From Glandiceps talaboti (Eukaryota; Hemichordata; Enteropneusta; Spengelidae), in NCBI RefSeq assembly GCF_964340395.1, contig NC_135557.1, positions 12,543,546 through 12,607,545 of the forward strand: a DNA stretch of 64,000 bases. The letters are read 5' to 3'. Under the pieces are notes generated by a model. That model was not told where the DNA came from and ran no database searches. It was given only the letters and a program-made list of their open reading frames with translations. The stretch's first letter is position 1. Every line of letters starts with the position of its first letter. Both the position numbers and the translations under genes were made by a program. Shown here one piece after another: positions 12,601-26,900 of this stretch.

Positions 12601-14172
12601 ACATATACACAATAATACAGACACCACAACACCACGAACACACATGCACACACCATATCATCACATGCACACACCATATCATCACATGCACACATCGGAT
12701 CATCACATAAACAGACAGCACAGCACCAAATGCATACAGCATAATGACAAATGCAAACGCCATTACATCACATGCACAACCATTACATCACATGTGCATA
12801 TCATTACATCACATGCACATATCATTCCATCACATGCACACATCATTACATCACATGTGCATATAATGTTATCACATGTGCATATCATTACATCACATGC
12901 ACATATCATTCCATCACATGCACATATCATTCCATCACATACACATATCATTTTATCACATGCACACACCATTTCACCAGATGCACACACCATGGTATCA
13001 CATCACATGAACAAATCATTTCCTCACATGCACATATCATTACATCACATGCACACAACATTACGTCATACGAGCACATCAGTACATAACATCACATGCA
13101 CATATATTATTACATCACATGATTACAACATTACATCACATGTACATCACATGCACGTGCATGCTGTAACATCACATGGAAACAACATCACATCACATCG
13201 CATCGAAACAATATTTACCATCATAATCATATGCACAAAACATCAAATGCATTTAAGAATTCATGACAATTCATGTGAAACTTGTTAATGGAATCATATA
13301 ATTTTAAGAAGTTATTAGAATGTCTAATATAAAACTCTACAATCCTCCTAATTACCTTGTCATACTCCTGTCTAACTCTTGTAAAGATGAAGGTAGTTTA
13401 TCTTCAAGTAAATTATTGATAACTTTCTCAGCATCATAGTTGTATTCTTCCAAACAAGCCTTGAAATGTAATAAAATTCAATTGTTAAATCTAAAATTAT
13501 GGACATGATTTTATATGTTTTAAGCAATACCATCGGGTTTCTCAACATTGAAAATTGTAGAACAAACACTGATTCTTCAAGGTAAAATGAAACAAACCTA
13601 CGAAAAACATGTATTTTTAAAATCATAGTTAATAGTAAGGTTCTGTGGTCTAGTAAGCGAATATAATTTTTTTGGGGTAACTATCATGAATGAGAGGGAA
13701 TAACTACAGGTAGCCCAAAGGTTATCTTTCTTGAGCTCATATTGAGTCTGGTATATTACCATGACAATGTTACTCTTTCTGGTTTAATTTAGTTAGGTGA
13801 TTTATTTCCGTAAATTTGATATTTAGATATCAACTGCATTGTACTGAAAACATACATTTGTAGATATTTTTGGTCGCTAGAAAATTTTGCAATGTTACCA
13901 TTTTCAGCTAGATCTCAAAGACTATTTTTCACCTATTACCAGACTGGTATATTGTGTTCATGTATTTTAGTCACTATTAAAGTTTGATTATTTTTGTTTT
14001 TCAGCAAAATATGTGAAAATAAGTCTTGAGCATAAATTTCAAGGTCAATAGAGTCTATTACTAGCAATTGAAAATAGTTGCAAGTAATACTAAACATGTT
14101 TACCATCTGGGTGCTAATATATTAATCAATCAATCAACCAGTCAATCAACCAACCAACCTAGCTACCCACCT

Positions 14173-14204
<32 letters not shown>

Positions 14205-15424
14205 CCCAACCAACCAACCAACCAATCAGAATGAAAGAAAATGATAGTCATTTGTTAACTTAGGTTATGTTAACTATACATATTCATAATCATATATTAG
14301 TTATGCACACACTAGCTAAATATTCAAAGATGATATGTTATGAAAAAAGAGGCACCATTCCTAAATGGACACAGTAATATAACGTTCAAAGGTAGTGAAC
14401 ACAGAAAACTGGTGTTATTCGGTGTCTAAAATCATAGACAGTGGAGGGGAGAAGTCCCCTCCACTGTCTATGCTAAAATGCATTTGAAAAGAAACGCATG
14501 TCTTCAAGTCATTCCTGAATTTTTCAGTATCAAGTCAAAATACAATGACTATCATACACAACCCAAGTTGTACAAAAAATATAGAATTCATACTAGCTGC
14601 TTATTCTATGCCACGTCAAAGTGTGTCTGCATTATTGCATCTGCTGTGTGCAAAATATGAGTCAAAACAATTTCCAATATGTTCCCCGATTTTTCGATTA
14701 TATTACTGATGCTGCTATAATTATAGTATTCCTCAATATTTTCTTTATTTAGCAATAATATACTCCTGACCCAAGGGTTTTGTCAGTACTCGTCTAGCGA
14801 CTCGTAATCATCCCTTGGGTCACTCGTATTTTCCTTGGCTGAACCGGCATTGAAAAATATTGGGGGATAATATCTAATCGTAAATTACAGTGTAAACTAC
14901 TTACTATAATGAATCCATCACCTAACTCTGGTAAGAGATCTTTCACTGCTGATATATAGGATTCTAACTGTATACCAGATACTGATGCTGCACAGGCACC
15001 TTCACCCTTAAAATAAAAAAGTTAAAGATTAGTGATAACATTTCCCATTGATACTGCAAACATTTTACACGAGGCCTTTAACCATAGGAAAAACTTTATT
15101 TACAACTGAGACCTATGTAATATTTTAATTATTTATTTATTTATTTATTATTGTTTTTAATTTGATATTCTATGTGTCCTATAAGCCAGAGGGCTGGATG
15201 TGGCTCTTTTTTTTGGTAAATTTTATTTAAGTATTGTATAATTTGATAAGTCCACATAGGACACCTTAATAAACAAATAACATAACCAACATAACATAAA
15301 TGTAACATATTAACCATCATAACATAACATAACATAACATAACGTAACATAACATATTCAAAATAAGATAACCAACCAACATAACATAACATTGAAACAA
15401 CAGCAATGAAATATCACTTGTAAC

Positions 15425-15510
<86 letters not shown>

Positions 15511-16875
15511 AACCTACAAATAATGTTTAGGGAGTTTAGCCTTGAAAGTATCAATACTCAGCTGATTTATTCCACTCCCTAATACTTTTTTGGAAAGAAA
15601 CTGTGCTGATATGCTTGGTGTTCAAATTCAAGGTGCTTGAAACAGCCTTAGAGTGATCAATGTCCCTGGGATCACTACATATTCATACAAATGATGATTG
15701 GACAAGACAAAGTGATTCTGAATAACAAGGAAGTAAGATAGGACGGTACAAAATAGTTGCCTTGGAAACGAATGTGATGTACATTAAATTTTTGATTTGT
15801 CTTCTACAGACCTTGATTATGCAATGATTTAAATTAGTCAGTGGTAATGAAGATTTTTGGAGCGAGACATCAATGTTGAATTATTAAAGCAATGTGTGAT
15901 TACAGTCCATAGTAGATGGACACATTTGTTTCCAATTTACTGTTTCATAGTTATATTTTACTGTCCTATTGATTCTTGGAACCATGAACACAATGTTCTC
16001 AAAGAAAACAAGATATTCATGCAACCCACCTCCATGTGTGGAAATAGCACTCTTAGTGATACAAACAAGACAAGAGGTGACATCAGGTAATATCCCCATC
16101 ATAATACTTGTATACCACATTCTCAACATGTACACATCTCTTTACTTACATAGTCTGGATAATTACTAGGTTCACATTCAAAATCTTCAGGAATTACTGT
16201 AGGTTCCACAGGTTTCTTTTCTGTCTGTGTCTGCATCTGGTGAATATTAGGTTGCTTCTTAACATATTTCTTCTTACCGTACATGGAGGCAGCAGTCTGG
16301 ACAGCATCTAGAATGAACTGAGTGCGTGTCTCATCTCTGAATATGATGATAAGGAATGTATTCACTAGAACTAAACTAATCTAATAAACTATAAGTAACT
16401 AATCTAATATAATATAATATAATCTACAATGTAATCTAATCTAATCTATGATTCTTAAGTAACACATTCCAAAAAATACCAGGATATGCTTTATAAAGCA
16501 CAACAATTTCAAGTACAATTCATGTACAATAAAAGAGCAGACCAAAAGTCATGTTTTAAAATTAGGACTTACGTGATGCTAAGTTGTCATCCTAGACTAC
16601 TAACCAGTGACATCACTATTATATAATGTTACTGGTGTTGTTAATTTGGTAAACATGTTTGTAATCAAACATGTGTCAAGTAGCTTTTCAAAATTTTACA
16701 GTTGAAGACTTTTAATAAAATATATAGCTATACATTATTAATCCTGTGAGGGGAATTTGGGAATCTACCAACTGTTACAATTACAATTCTGAAAACAATA
16801 CAAAACTGACAAGATAGACACAAAATGTACAAAGGGATTGCTTCACACAAGACAGCTACACAGAAATAATTAAAA

Positions 16876-16917
<42 letters not shown>

Positions 16918-19900
16918 TTGCTGCACTGCACTGCAACTCTAAAAACTTTCTTAGTCGTACATAAATGAGTTTGAATACTTTGTTCCTGATCCTCCGAACA
17001 TAAAACTTGGCATGGGGTTCTGTTATTATTACATACATTCATCTGAAGAGCAAATTTCCTTAAACATTATACTGTACAATCGTACTGAACAGCAAACTAT
17101 CACACCTTCACATGTTCACATTTACATACAACGTTTTCGGTATTGTGTTCCAGTGAAAAAATACCACACTCGCATCCTATTTTTAAAAAAAAATTGATAA
17201 GGATACATATTCTTAGTAAGCTGTGTGATCATCTCAATGTCTTCTTGTACACTATGCATCTCATTGTACAGACACAGAAAACGTTTCTCAGACAGCACAG
17301 AACTTATCACTTGTAGATAGTCTTCAATACACACTGCTATTACTTCATCCTGCCCACTAGGGTAGGAGGCAACAATGTATTAAAATATTAGAACAACAGA
17401 CTACTGCTATCAATTCATCCTGACCACTTGGGTAGAGATAACAATGTATCAAAATATTAAAACAATAGAACACTGCTATCAATTCCTCCTGCTCACTAGG
17501 GTAGGAGGCAACAATGTATTAAAGAAACATTAGCACTATGGTACACTATCAATGATTAATTCTGTTTACTAGAATTATAGATGTCAATATATTAAAGAAA
17601 CATTAAAACAAATGGAAAGTACTGTCATTTCATTTTGCCCACTTTGGTAAGGAAGGGGGGGGGGGGCAATATATTAAAGAAGGAACATTAGAATGAAGGA
17701 ATATTGCTATCATCCCATCCACTCTGCTTGAGCTAGACACAATAATGTATACTAAAGAGGCATTAATCTATGAAAAAAAGGATGCTGCTATCACTTCACT
17801 TTGTCCTCTTGTGCGAGAGGCAGCAATACTTAAAAGAAACATTACACAAAGGAACACTGCTATCAAATCATTCTTTCTATAACACCAAAGGAATACTGCT
17901 ATCAATGCATTCCTTCAATAACACCAAAGGAATACTGCTATCAATGCATTCTTTCCCCCAAATCAGGATTATTTGACAGAATCTTACTCAATAACTGACT
18001 TAAACTTAACCAAACCTCAATCTACACCTGCCATTAAAGTTGATTTGGGATATATAAGCATACAGACATTACACTGAAAACAGGCAAAAAGTTTCCACAT
18101 GGCAAAACACTTTCTCACCTATTGTCCAACATAGGTTGCAGGAAACAAGTAAATAAGATAGTCTGGCAAATCTTGACCAATGCTTTCTTGGACTGGGCAA
18201 GTCTGGACTTCAACAAGATGTACAAACTAGAGCAATGAAAATTAAAAAAATCATATTACACATTCATATAAAACAATTAAAAATTAACACACATTTCTAC
18301 CATTTATGGATGATACAATAGTTGTATTTTTCGATATATTGAAATTTTAAGAATACTATATACATGTACAAGTAATTTCTGTCTTTGGCAGTAAAGCAGG
18401 TCTTATCGCCTACATCTATGTTACACATTTTTTCACTTTTCCAGATATTATGAGACACATTAGGAGCCAATTGTTACTTTACTAATGAAAATTTCTACTC
18501 ACAAAGTCAAAACATTTCTCGGAAGCGAATCCTAAATTTTTGCACACTGCGATGCTGACAAGATGCCAGCAAGAATTTGGAATTTGCTTCTAGGAAATTT
18601 GATGGTCGTACACATGTGTGAGTGGAAATTTTCATTAGTAGTAATGAATCCGGATCAACATTCATTGTCAAAGTTGTAGTTTTGTTCACGGTGAGCACTG
18701 CATTCATATTCTTTTTGGAAAAGGAACTGCTGTCATTGTCCGAACAGGGAATGCTTACAGGAAGATTGTATTTAACAGATACATTTATGAAAGTTGATAT
18801 AATCATTAGAAGTCTGAATTATAATACAATACAACACAAAAACATTGCATTGCCAGAAGACTGTATATAATGTGATACAATTATGATCAAAAGGTGATCA
18901 TTTGGCAAGTTGGGGTTGTTGTTTCACTTGCTAGATAACAACACTTTTACTACTGAACATAATTGTTATTTAGGATAGTCTAACTAGATGAATCAGTGTA
19001 AACAAAATTCGCTCTTAAATTACAACTCTGGCATGCTGAACAGTAAAAGTGTTTTTACCAAGGCAAGTACAACAACAACAACACCTTCTTACTTATCAAA
19101 TAAGTAGCTCTGATCGTAAATGTATATACAAGAATAACTTTGAACAAGAACTTTGTGTTCACAGTATCAAATGAAATTTTTTTGGATGCAAATCCCATTT
19201 TTTGCTGATATCTCATCAGTATCATCAGAGGTGTACTACAATTGTCTATTGTTATGTGTCTTGGAAGATACACCTAAAACAAACTACAGATAAACAGCTC
19301 TGCTTTCGATGTCAGGATCCCTATTTAGATTGGGTCTCCTCTGGTAAATATGTCTTCCTTGAAATTTTTTAGTAAGAAAATTATTTAGTCACATTTAGTG
19401 ATAGTGTCCTACCTTGGATGGTCACCTTTTCTATGTTTCAATGATGTTTCTATCTCTGGTATCACCATTTCATAAAAAGTTGATATTCTGAAAAGTAGGG
19501 TAAAATAATTGATGGCATTTAGGTAATTAGCAGAAACAATTCGTGTAAAAACAATGCTGTATGTATATCATATCATCATAATAATAATAATGATAATAAT
19601 AATATTTATTAATCCAAATCAAATTTGGAAATCAATATACATTTGCAGAAATAGGTGAAAATGATATTAAAATTATCGGTAAGTCATTTAATCCAAAATG
19701 GCTGCCGAATATTGTCACAATGTTAACTCTTTGAGAATATGAAGAGTGATGATTTATTGGAAACAAAATGGTGAACTGCCAGATTTTTTATAATTTTTCA
19801 AAGAATCAGGGTAAGCTTTTATAAGGCAAAGTTTGGAGGGCTTTATAGAACTTTGATTTTCAGAGAAATTGGTCTGCAAGACACATTTGTTTTTATTATG

Positions 19901-20897
19901 TAAGCAAACTTGCCACTCAGAGACAAGTGTAGTTTTACAGCCTGGAGTAACAATTAAACAAGAATGATAAATTGTATCTCTGCATGATTGTCATAACCAT
20001 GATAATTTGCATAACACATGACAACTAATAGTTTCATGGTAACCATAGCAACCTATTTACCTGGAAACCAATGAATGTTGATGTAGTATAATACATGCTG
20101 GAGGATAGATTTCAAGAAACGCTAAGAAGGTTAATCCAATATCTGATATATAAAATATAATATCTCTGAAATCTTCTGTGCTCAGACTTCTAACAGTCCT
20201 GAAATATAAAAGACAAAGTACAGAATTACAAAATTTTAAAATAACTCTATCCTGATCTTGGTTACCCAGAGTCTCACCGCAGGGTCTCCTCTATGAGATC
20301 GCCCAGACGAGAGTGTGAGGAAGCCACGTTTCAACTACCCCTCGCTGGAGTAACACAGTACATTTCTTGCAAGTCATAAAAAATGGGTTTACGAGGCCTG
20401 TCTGTTGTAATTTAGATGTATCACTCACTTGAGAAGTGATAACTAGTCGCAGAAGTAACTAAATCGTTTAGCCTACAATGTTGGATGTGAAGTATTCCCA
20501 AGCATGCACTGCTCTAGAAGCTACTTCCAGTGCGGGCAAGTTGAACTCTTATTTCCCCAGATCTCGTCTGGGTGGTCTCGTAGAAGAGCCCCAGCAGTGA
20601 GAATCTGTGTAACCGAGATTAACTCTATCTAGAATCCACTTAATATATCGTAAGCAATCCAGACACCATTTGAAATTTATCCAAAATAAATTTACGACTA
20701 ACCTACACAGTTGTTTTTGAGTTTAAATGTATTGACCAAAATACATGTACACCTGTTTTTACCTAATTTGCACGTCATTGAGTTGATCCCTGTGATGTCA
20801 ACAAATCACCTACTGGAGACCAAAAGTAGCATCTCAAGAAAAGTTTCAATTTTTATACTTTTGATAAGATACACACATCTGTACACATACATGTACA

Positions 20898-20929
<32 letters not shown>

Positions 20930-23900
20930 TTTCCCCATGCCTACACCACAACTGAACCTTAGACATAAATATTATGTAAAACCCAATATCATATTTTCAC
21001 TTACTGTTTTGGAGTTGATATAAGCTTTGGTGTGCCACCACTTCCATCTAACAGACCACATTTACCTTTTACGTCATCAAATACCTAAACAGAAAGAACA
21101 AATTTAAGGTTACATTTACACAATAACATTTTAAAATATCACTTATTGTTTCAATACATTTTCATGTGATTACATGATTGTGTTGTTGTTTGTCCGATTG
21201 ACAAAATAAAACCATAGTATTTTCTGGTGTAATGTGTTTTAAATTTACTATTACTACTAGTGCGTTGTCTAAATCATTTTAAAAATGTTCTCTGAAACCA
21301 GTGTATAGATAACCTTGCAATTTGGCATGCAGAAGGAAGTAGTCCATGGGCCAGAGGGGGTTACCCTGCACCTCCCCCCCACAAACCTCCGACATAGGTA
21401 TTTTTTTGTGCACTGGAGTCTACTGAATGAGAAACAAAATGTTAACAGTGAAAATTTTGGGATGCACTACCTGTTTGGCCTCGATTTCAAATTACATGAC
21501 TGTACATCCCGGAATGGCATCTTAGGAGCATGCTGATACATTTTCTGAATGCTAGAACATATATCTTTACAGGAAATATACTTTCTCTTAATAAATAGCT
21601 TGTAATGTTGATATATAACAATGTCAGATTTCAGGAAAATATCCAAAGATTGTGGAAGGTGAACAGGTTAGCGGTAATTACGTGCTTAGTACACAACACC
21701 TACAGATGTAATCAATACTGTAACAGTAATATGGTTTTGCAGTTGCTAGAATATGTTTCCTTACAAAATAAATGTGTTTACTTTGAATATCTAGCACATT
21801 ATGCAAAAATTAATGCCAAAAATATCCGATGACTTTTAATCGATGATTTTTAAAAATCACAAAGTGACACATAAACTTTCCATTCTTCTTTTTTTTGCAT
21901 AACATGATGCTATGATACTGAATAAAAAGTACAGAAGAAGATAGTTTACTCCTACCCCCTACTGTCGGTATTTCAAAATAATAGCTTATCTTGGTTTTAA
22001 TGGGAAAAATCATTAATAACCCTCAAAATATTCAATGTTATCCTACTTTTTCTTGTTCAGTTCATGCAACTGAATAAAAAACACCCCTTATGTTTATCAG
22101 ATCATGTTATTTAAAAAAAGAATGGAAAGTTTATGCTTCATCTTTCGGAAAAATTGTTGAATTTTCAAAAATCGACAACTTAAAGCCTCTAAAATTTTTA
22201 TTTCTTGGCATATGTATGGCAAACATTATATCATTAGAAAGGAAATTACCTAAGCTTTCCAAATATATAATGGATAATAAAGTCTGTGCATGCATGTGTC
22301 ATATGGAAGACAATGTGTTACCCCTACCCTCAACCTTTTGACGTCATTCCGGGATGCACATGTAATTGGAAATCGAGGCCAAGCAGGTAGTGCATCCCAA
22401 AATTTTCACTGTCAACATTTTGTTTCTCATTCAGTAGAGTCCAATGAACAAAAAAATACCTATGTCGGAGGTTTGTGTGTGTGTGTGTGTGTGGGGTGCA
22501 CGGTAACCCCCTCTGGCCCATGGACTGAAGACTACGCCAACCTCCATGCAGCACATCATTGCTTGCTGGGCAAACTACTTGGGCCCCCGCAAATGCTGCT
22601 TGCAGCTTTAATTGTAATTGTTACTGTCATTTTAGCCTTGTTTACTTTGTAATGTTTATCATTTTGGCCACATAAATTTATCCATGTATTTCTAGCATTG
22701 TAAAGAACACTAAGACAAAGTAGCATGCTTTTTAAGAATTAAATTATATTCTTACTCTTATTATTGACTGACTGACTGACTGACTGACTGACTGACTGAT
22801 TGACTGACTGACTGACTGACTGATTGACTGACTGACTGACTGATTGACTGACTGACTGATTGACTGACTGACTGACTGACTGACTGATTGGTTGATTCCT
22901 TGACAGACAGAGAGACAGCCAGACCGACCAACCAACCAATCGATTGATTAATCAATCAATTGATTGATTGATTGATACATACATACATACAACCAAAAAA
23001 TTCACTTTCATTTTTATGTCTTTACAACATTGAAATACAATGAAACTAACACCCATACTTCACAATCACCCTTCTCAATCTCAGTGTTCATACCTGGAGT
23101 AGTGTTGGCATGATATCATTTAAGTCGTCTTCGTATTTGGGTTGTTGTGTAAATATATTTGTTAACATCTTGGTAAGCAGAGCACTGTTGCCACCAAATA
23201 GCACACATAGATCCATCAGTTTGGGAATATCAAATATGAAATTTTCATAAATTATATCTCCAAACGCACTAGGACTGATGAAATGATCCTGGAAGCAAAA
23301 TCACATAGTTACATATTTTTATATATAGTATTATTTTTAAATTCAATACTAAAAAAACTTTGACCAATGCATACATGTATAGTGCAAGCTTGCTAACTAT
23401 TGTCTTGAGGTCAATCACAATAATTGCTCAGAGTCAACTGTACATGCAGTGTTCCCTCTGATGATAGCCAAATTGTTGTGGGTCAGTATGATAAAGCCTG
23501 GCATTTCTTGTGAGTCACCACATAGTAAGAGATAGGGGAACACCAAATTTTGGTGTGTCACTAGAAACTGTATGCCTCAATGGTGCATCAAATTGGTTTA
23601 GAGGGTACACTGGTCACCACATAGTAAGAGATAGGAGAACACCAAATTTTGGTGCGTCACTAGAAATTGTATGCGTCAGTGGTGCATCAAATTGGCTTAG
23701 ACTTAGAGGACACACTGTGTACAGTACATATATAGTGGAAACTTGCTATCAAGTCATGTCTTGGTCCAGGAAATTACTACATTTACTCAGTGCCAAATGT
23801 GGAAGTATACACTGGGCCAAGTTTTCTTTAGTCTAACAAAGTGTTCATTATATATTCAGAATCAAAGAAAATGAAAAATAAAGCTGTGTAAACTTTAATA

Positions 23901-26900
23901 TAGCGTAATTGGCATAAGCAAGGTATCAAGTTTAGGTAGGTCATTAACATTCAGGTAGTGTTAAGGTTGTCGGTGCTCAAGCATTATTGGTGGTCAAGTG
24001 GGTAGCTTGTATGCCTCTTTAACACCACTGTAATCTGTGTTTGAATTCATCACATGCTGGCAAAGTTTGACTAAAAATTGACCAGACCTGTAAGAAGGAT
24101 GATGCTATGTTCAAGTATAGACCCCTCCATGACTGAATAATGGTTTGACCCTATTGACCAATGCAGGTTTTCCTGGGGTACTCCAGTTTCCTTCTGTACT
24201 AGGATGGTGCACAATATATAATTATGTATTTCATTTGGATTCATAAATATCACTGTTATTTGTTCTGCTAAACTAGTAAAAGAGGCATTATCATACAGCA
24301 AGTATCGATTCCAATGCAATTGAATGGCAAGTACGTGCATCAAACCCGGACAATAATTTTCCGCATCACAGCCCAGCACACTTTGCCGAAATATGGCAAG
24401 TGGTGTGCTCATCGATATCCGTTCGGTCAGTGATTTGGCTTTGTTAATTTCTTCGCTATTTTGACGTTTCCGCGAATACAATATTTCAGTGCCAATTTAT
24501 GTGATTATGTGATTCAAATGATGTTTCCTTGCCAATACATGGGGTATTTTATAAAAACCTTCACAGCCCGGATACAGACCTCAGTAGTACTGCTTACAGG
24601 CCCTCCTAAAGTCGGGCCCTTCAGAAGTACAACCTCGGTCCACATAGCCCATATCTGGGTCGTAAAGGTTATTAGTAATGAAATACTCGCATTGTATGCT
24701 TTAACTGGACTGTAAGATGCGTTGTGTCGCTCTGGCCTAAAAGGGGGTTGACCAATGTATGGTTGGGGGTGCAGCAAAAAACAGTGTAGCTCATAGACTA
24801 CATGTAAGTATGTTCTGATATTGATGATACATGTATAGGAGAACAGTCCATATGTCTACTTACCTGTGATTCTTTATGAGTGGCCATCCTAAGGAAAGTC
24901 ATAAAAACTAATCTGTGAACAGATTTGGATTTCTCCAGCGCATTTCCAAATAATCTAATTCTATGATCAAAAGATCTTGGCGCATAACGTAGATAGGAAT
25001 CCAAACATTGATGTAAACTCTCATCAAACAAGACCTAATTGATGACAAATATGATAAATTTAGTTATGTAATTACAAAACAAAATATATCAGATAAAAAG
25101 AAAAGAAAATAGGATATTTTGGAGGAATGTTTAGCCAAGAGAATTAATGTTCATGATTAGACTGTCATTTCTACCCTTACGGAAATAGCCAACCTATAGA
25201 ACTTAGAAGTCTACAGGCAAACCTATACTTGTACATATAGATCTCTATAAGCCAACCTATAGAAGTCTATAGACCAAACTATATATCTCTATAGGCCAAC
25301 CTATAGAAGTATTTAGACCAAACTATATATCTCTATTGGCCAACCTATAGAAGTATTTAGACCAAACTATATATCTCTATAGGCCAACCTATAGAAGTAT
25401 TTAGACCAAACTATATATCTCTATAGGCCAACCTATAGGCCAACCTATAGAAGTCTATAGACCAAACTATATATCTCTATAGGCCAACCTATAGAAGTCT
25501 ATAGACCAAACTATATATCTCTATAAGCCAACCTACAGAATTCTATAGACCAAACTATATATTTCTATAGGCCAACCTATAGGCCAACCTATAGAAGTCT
25601 ATAGACCAAACTATATATCTCTATAAGCCAACCTACAGAAGTCTATAGACCAAACTATATATCTCTATAAGCCAACCTATAGAAGTCTATAGACCAAACT
25701 ATATATCTCTATAAGCCAACCTATAGAAGTCGACAGACCAAACTATATCACTATAGGCCAACCTATAGAAGTATATATGCCAACCTATAGAAGTCTATAG
25801 GCCAACCTATAGAAGTATATTGGCCAACTTATAGATCTCTATAGGCCAACTTATAGATCTCTATAGGCCAACTTATAGATCTCTATAGGCCAACCTATAG
25901 AAGTCTATAGACCAAACTATATATCTCTATAAGCCAACCTATAGAAGTCTATACACCAAACTATATCTCTATACGCCAACCTTTAGAAGTCTATAGGCCA
26001 ACCTATAGAAGTATTTACACCAGACTATATATTTCTATAGACCAAACGATAGAAGTCTATAGACCAACTTGTAGATCTCTCTAGGCCAACCTATAGGCCA
26101 ACCTATAGAAGTATATTGGCCAACTTATAGATCTCTATAGGCCAACCTACAGCAGCCAAGACTTGACTGACTGATTGACTTCTACGTGTGTGTAATACAA
26201 TGCAAATAGCCGTCCAATGGGGTGCAGTGTTAATAATCTATTGCATATTGACAGGTGCTTGTACTTGGCTATGTGGAGTTATGACAGTTCAATGGTAAAA
26301 GTGTCCAGCTTGGAATCTGAATGCTGTATGTTTCTGCCTCACCACAGCATTTCTTTCTGGATGGCTAAAGTTCTTGGACAAGTTTTGAACTAGCTGAGGA
26401 ACTAAGAGCCCCCTATGATATGGCGTATATCTGTAATCTTGTTTTTACCTGGCACCAGAACTTTTGATGAGATTGCTGCAACAGCCAATGAAGATCCTCA
26501 TGTATGTGTGTTAGTATGTCTATCCATTCCTCCACTGATGCAGTATCATTCATGTCATCTGGTGGTGGACGGTAATTGATAAAGTCAATCTTCTCTGTCC
26601 ATTTTGGATGCTGTAAAGTAACAATGTTGATGATATAAAGGAAAATTCCAGTTATATATTCTGCCATTGTTAGAATATCCTGCAAGTTTTTCCCTCAGAC
26701 CCTTTCAACTAACTTACCAGTGCCTCTATCCTTTCAACTAACTTTAATACCAGTGCCTCTACCCTTTCAACTAACTTACCAGTGCCTCTACCCTTTCAAC
26801 TAACTTACCAGTGCCTCTACCCTTTCAACTGACTTACCAGTGCCTCTACCCTTTCAACTGACTTACCAGTGCCTCTATCCTTTCAACTAACTTACCAGTG

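Noticed and set aside
12644-13288. 214-residue ORF on + and 76-residue ORF on -
   Set aside because: Both are translations of the CACATGCACATATCATT minisatellite inside an ASCC2 intron; composition is purely repeat-driven.
18507-18870. Overlapping 99- and 82-residue ORFs on opposite strands
   Set aside because: They fall in ASCC2 intron 7; the neighbouring exons join in phase without them.
24071-24481. 136-residue minus-strand ORF in ASCC2 intron 3
   Set aside because: Overlaps a dispersed repeat also found at 39380-39700, where the frame is not kept, and shows no recognisable motif.
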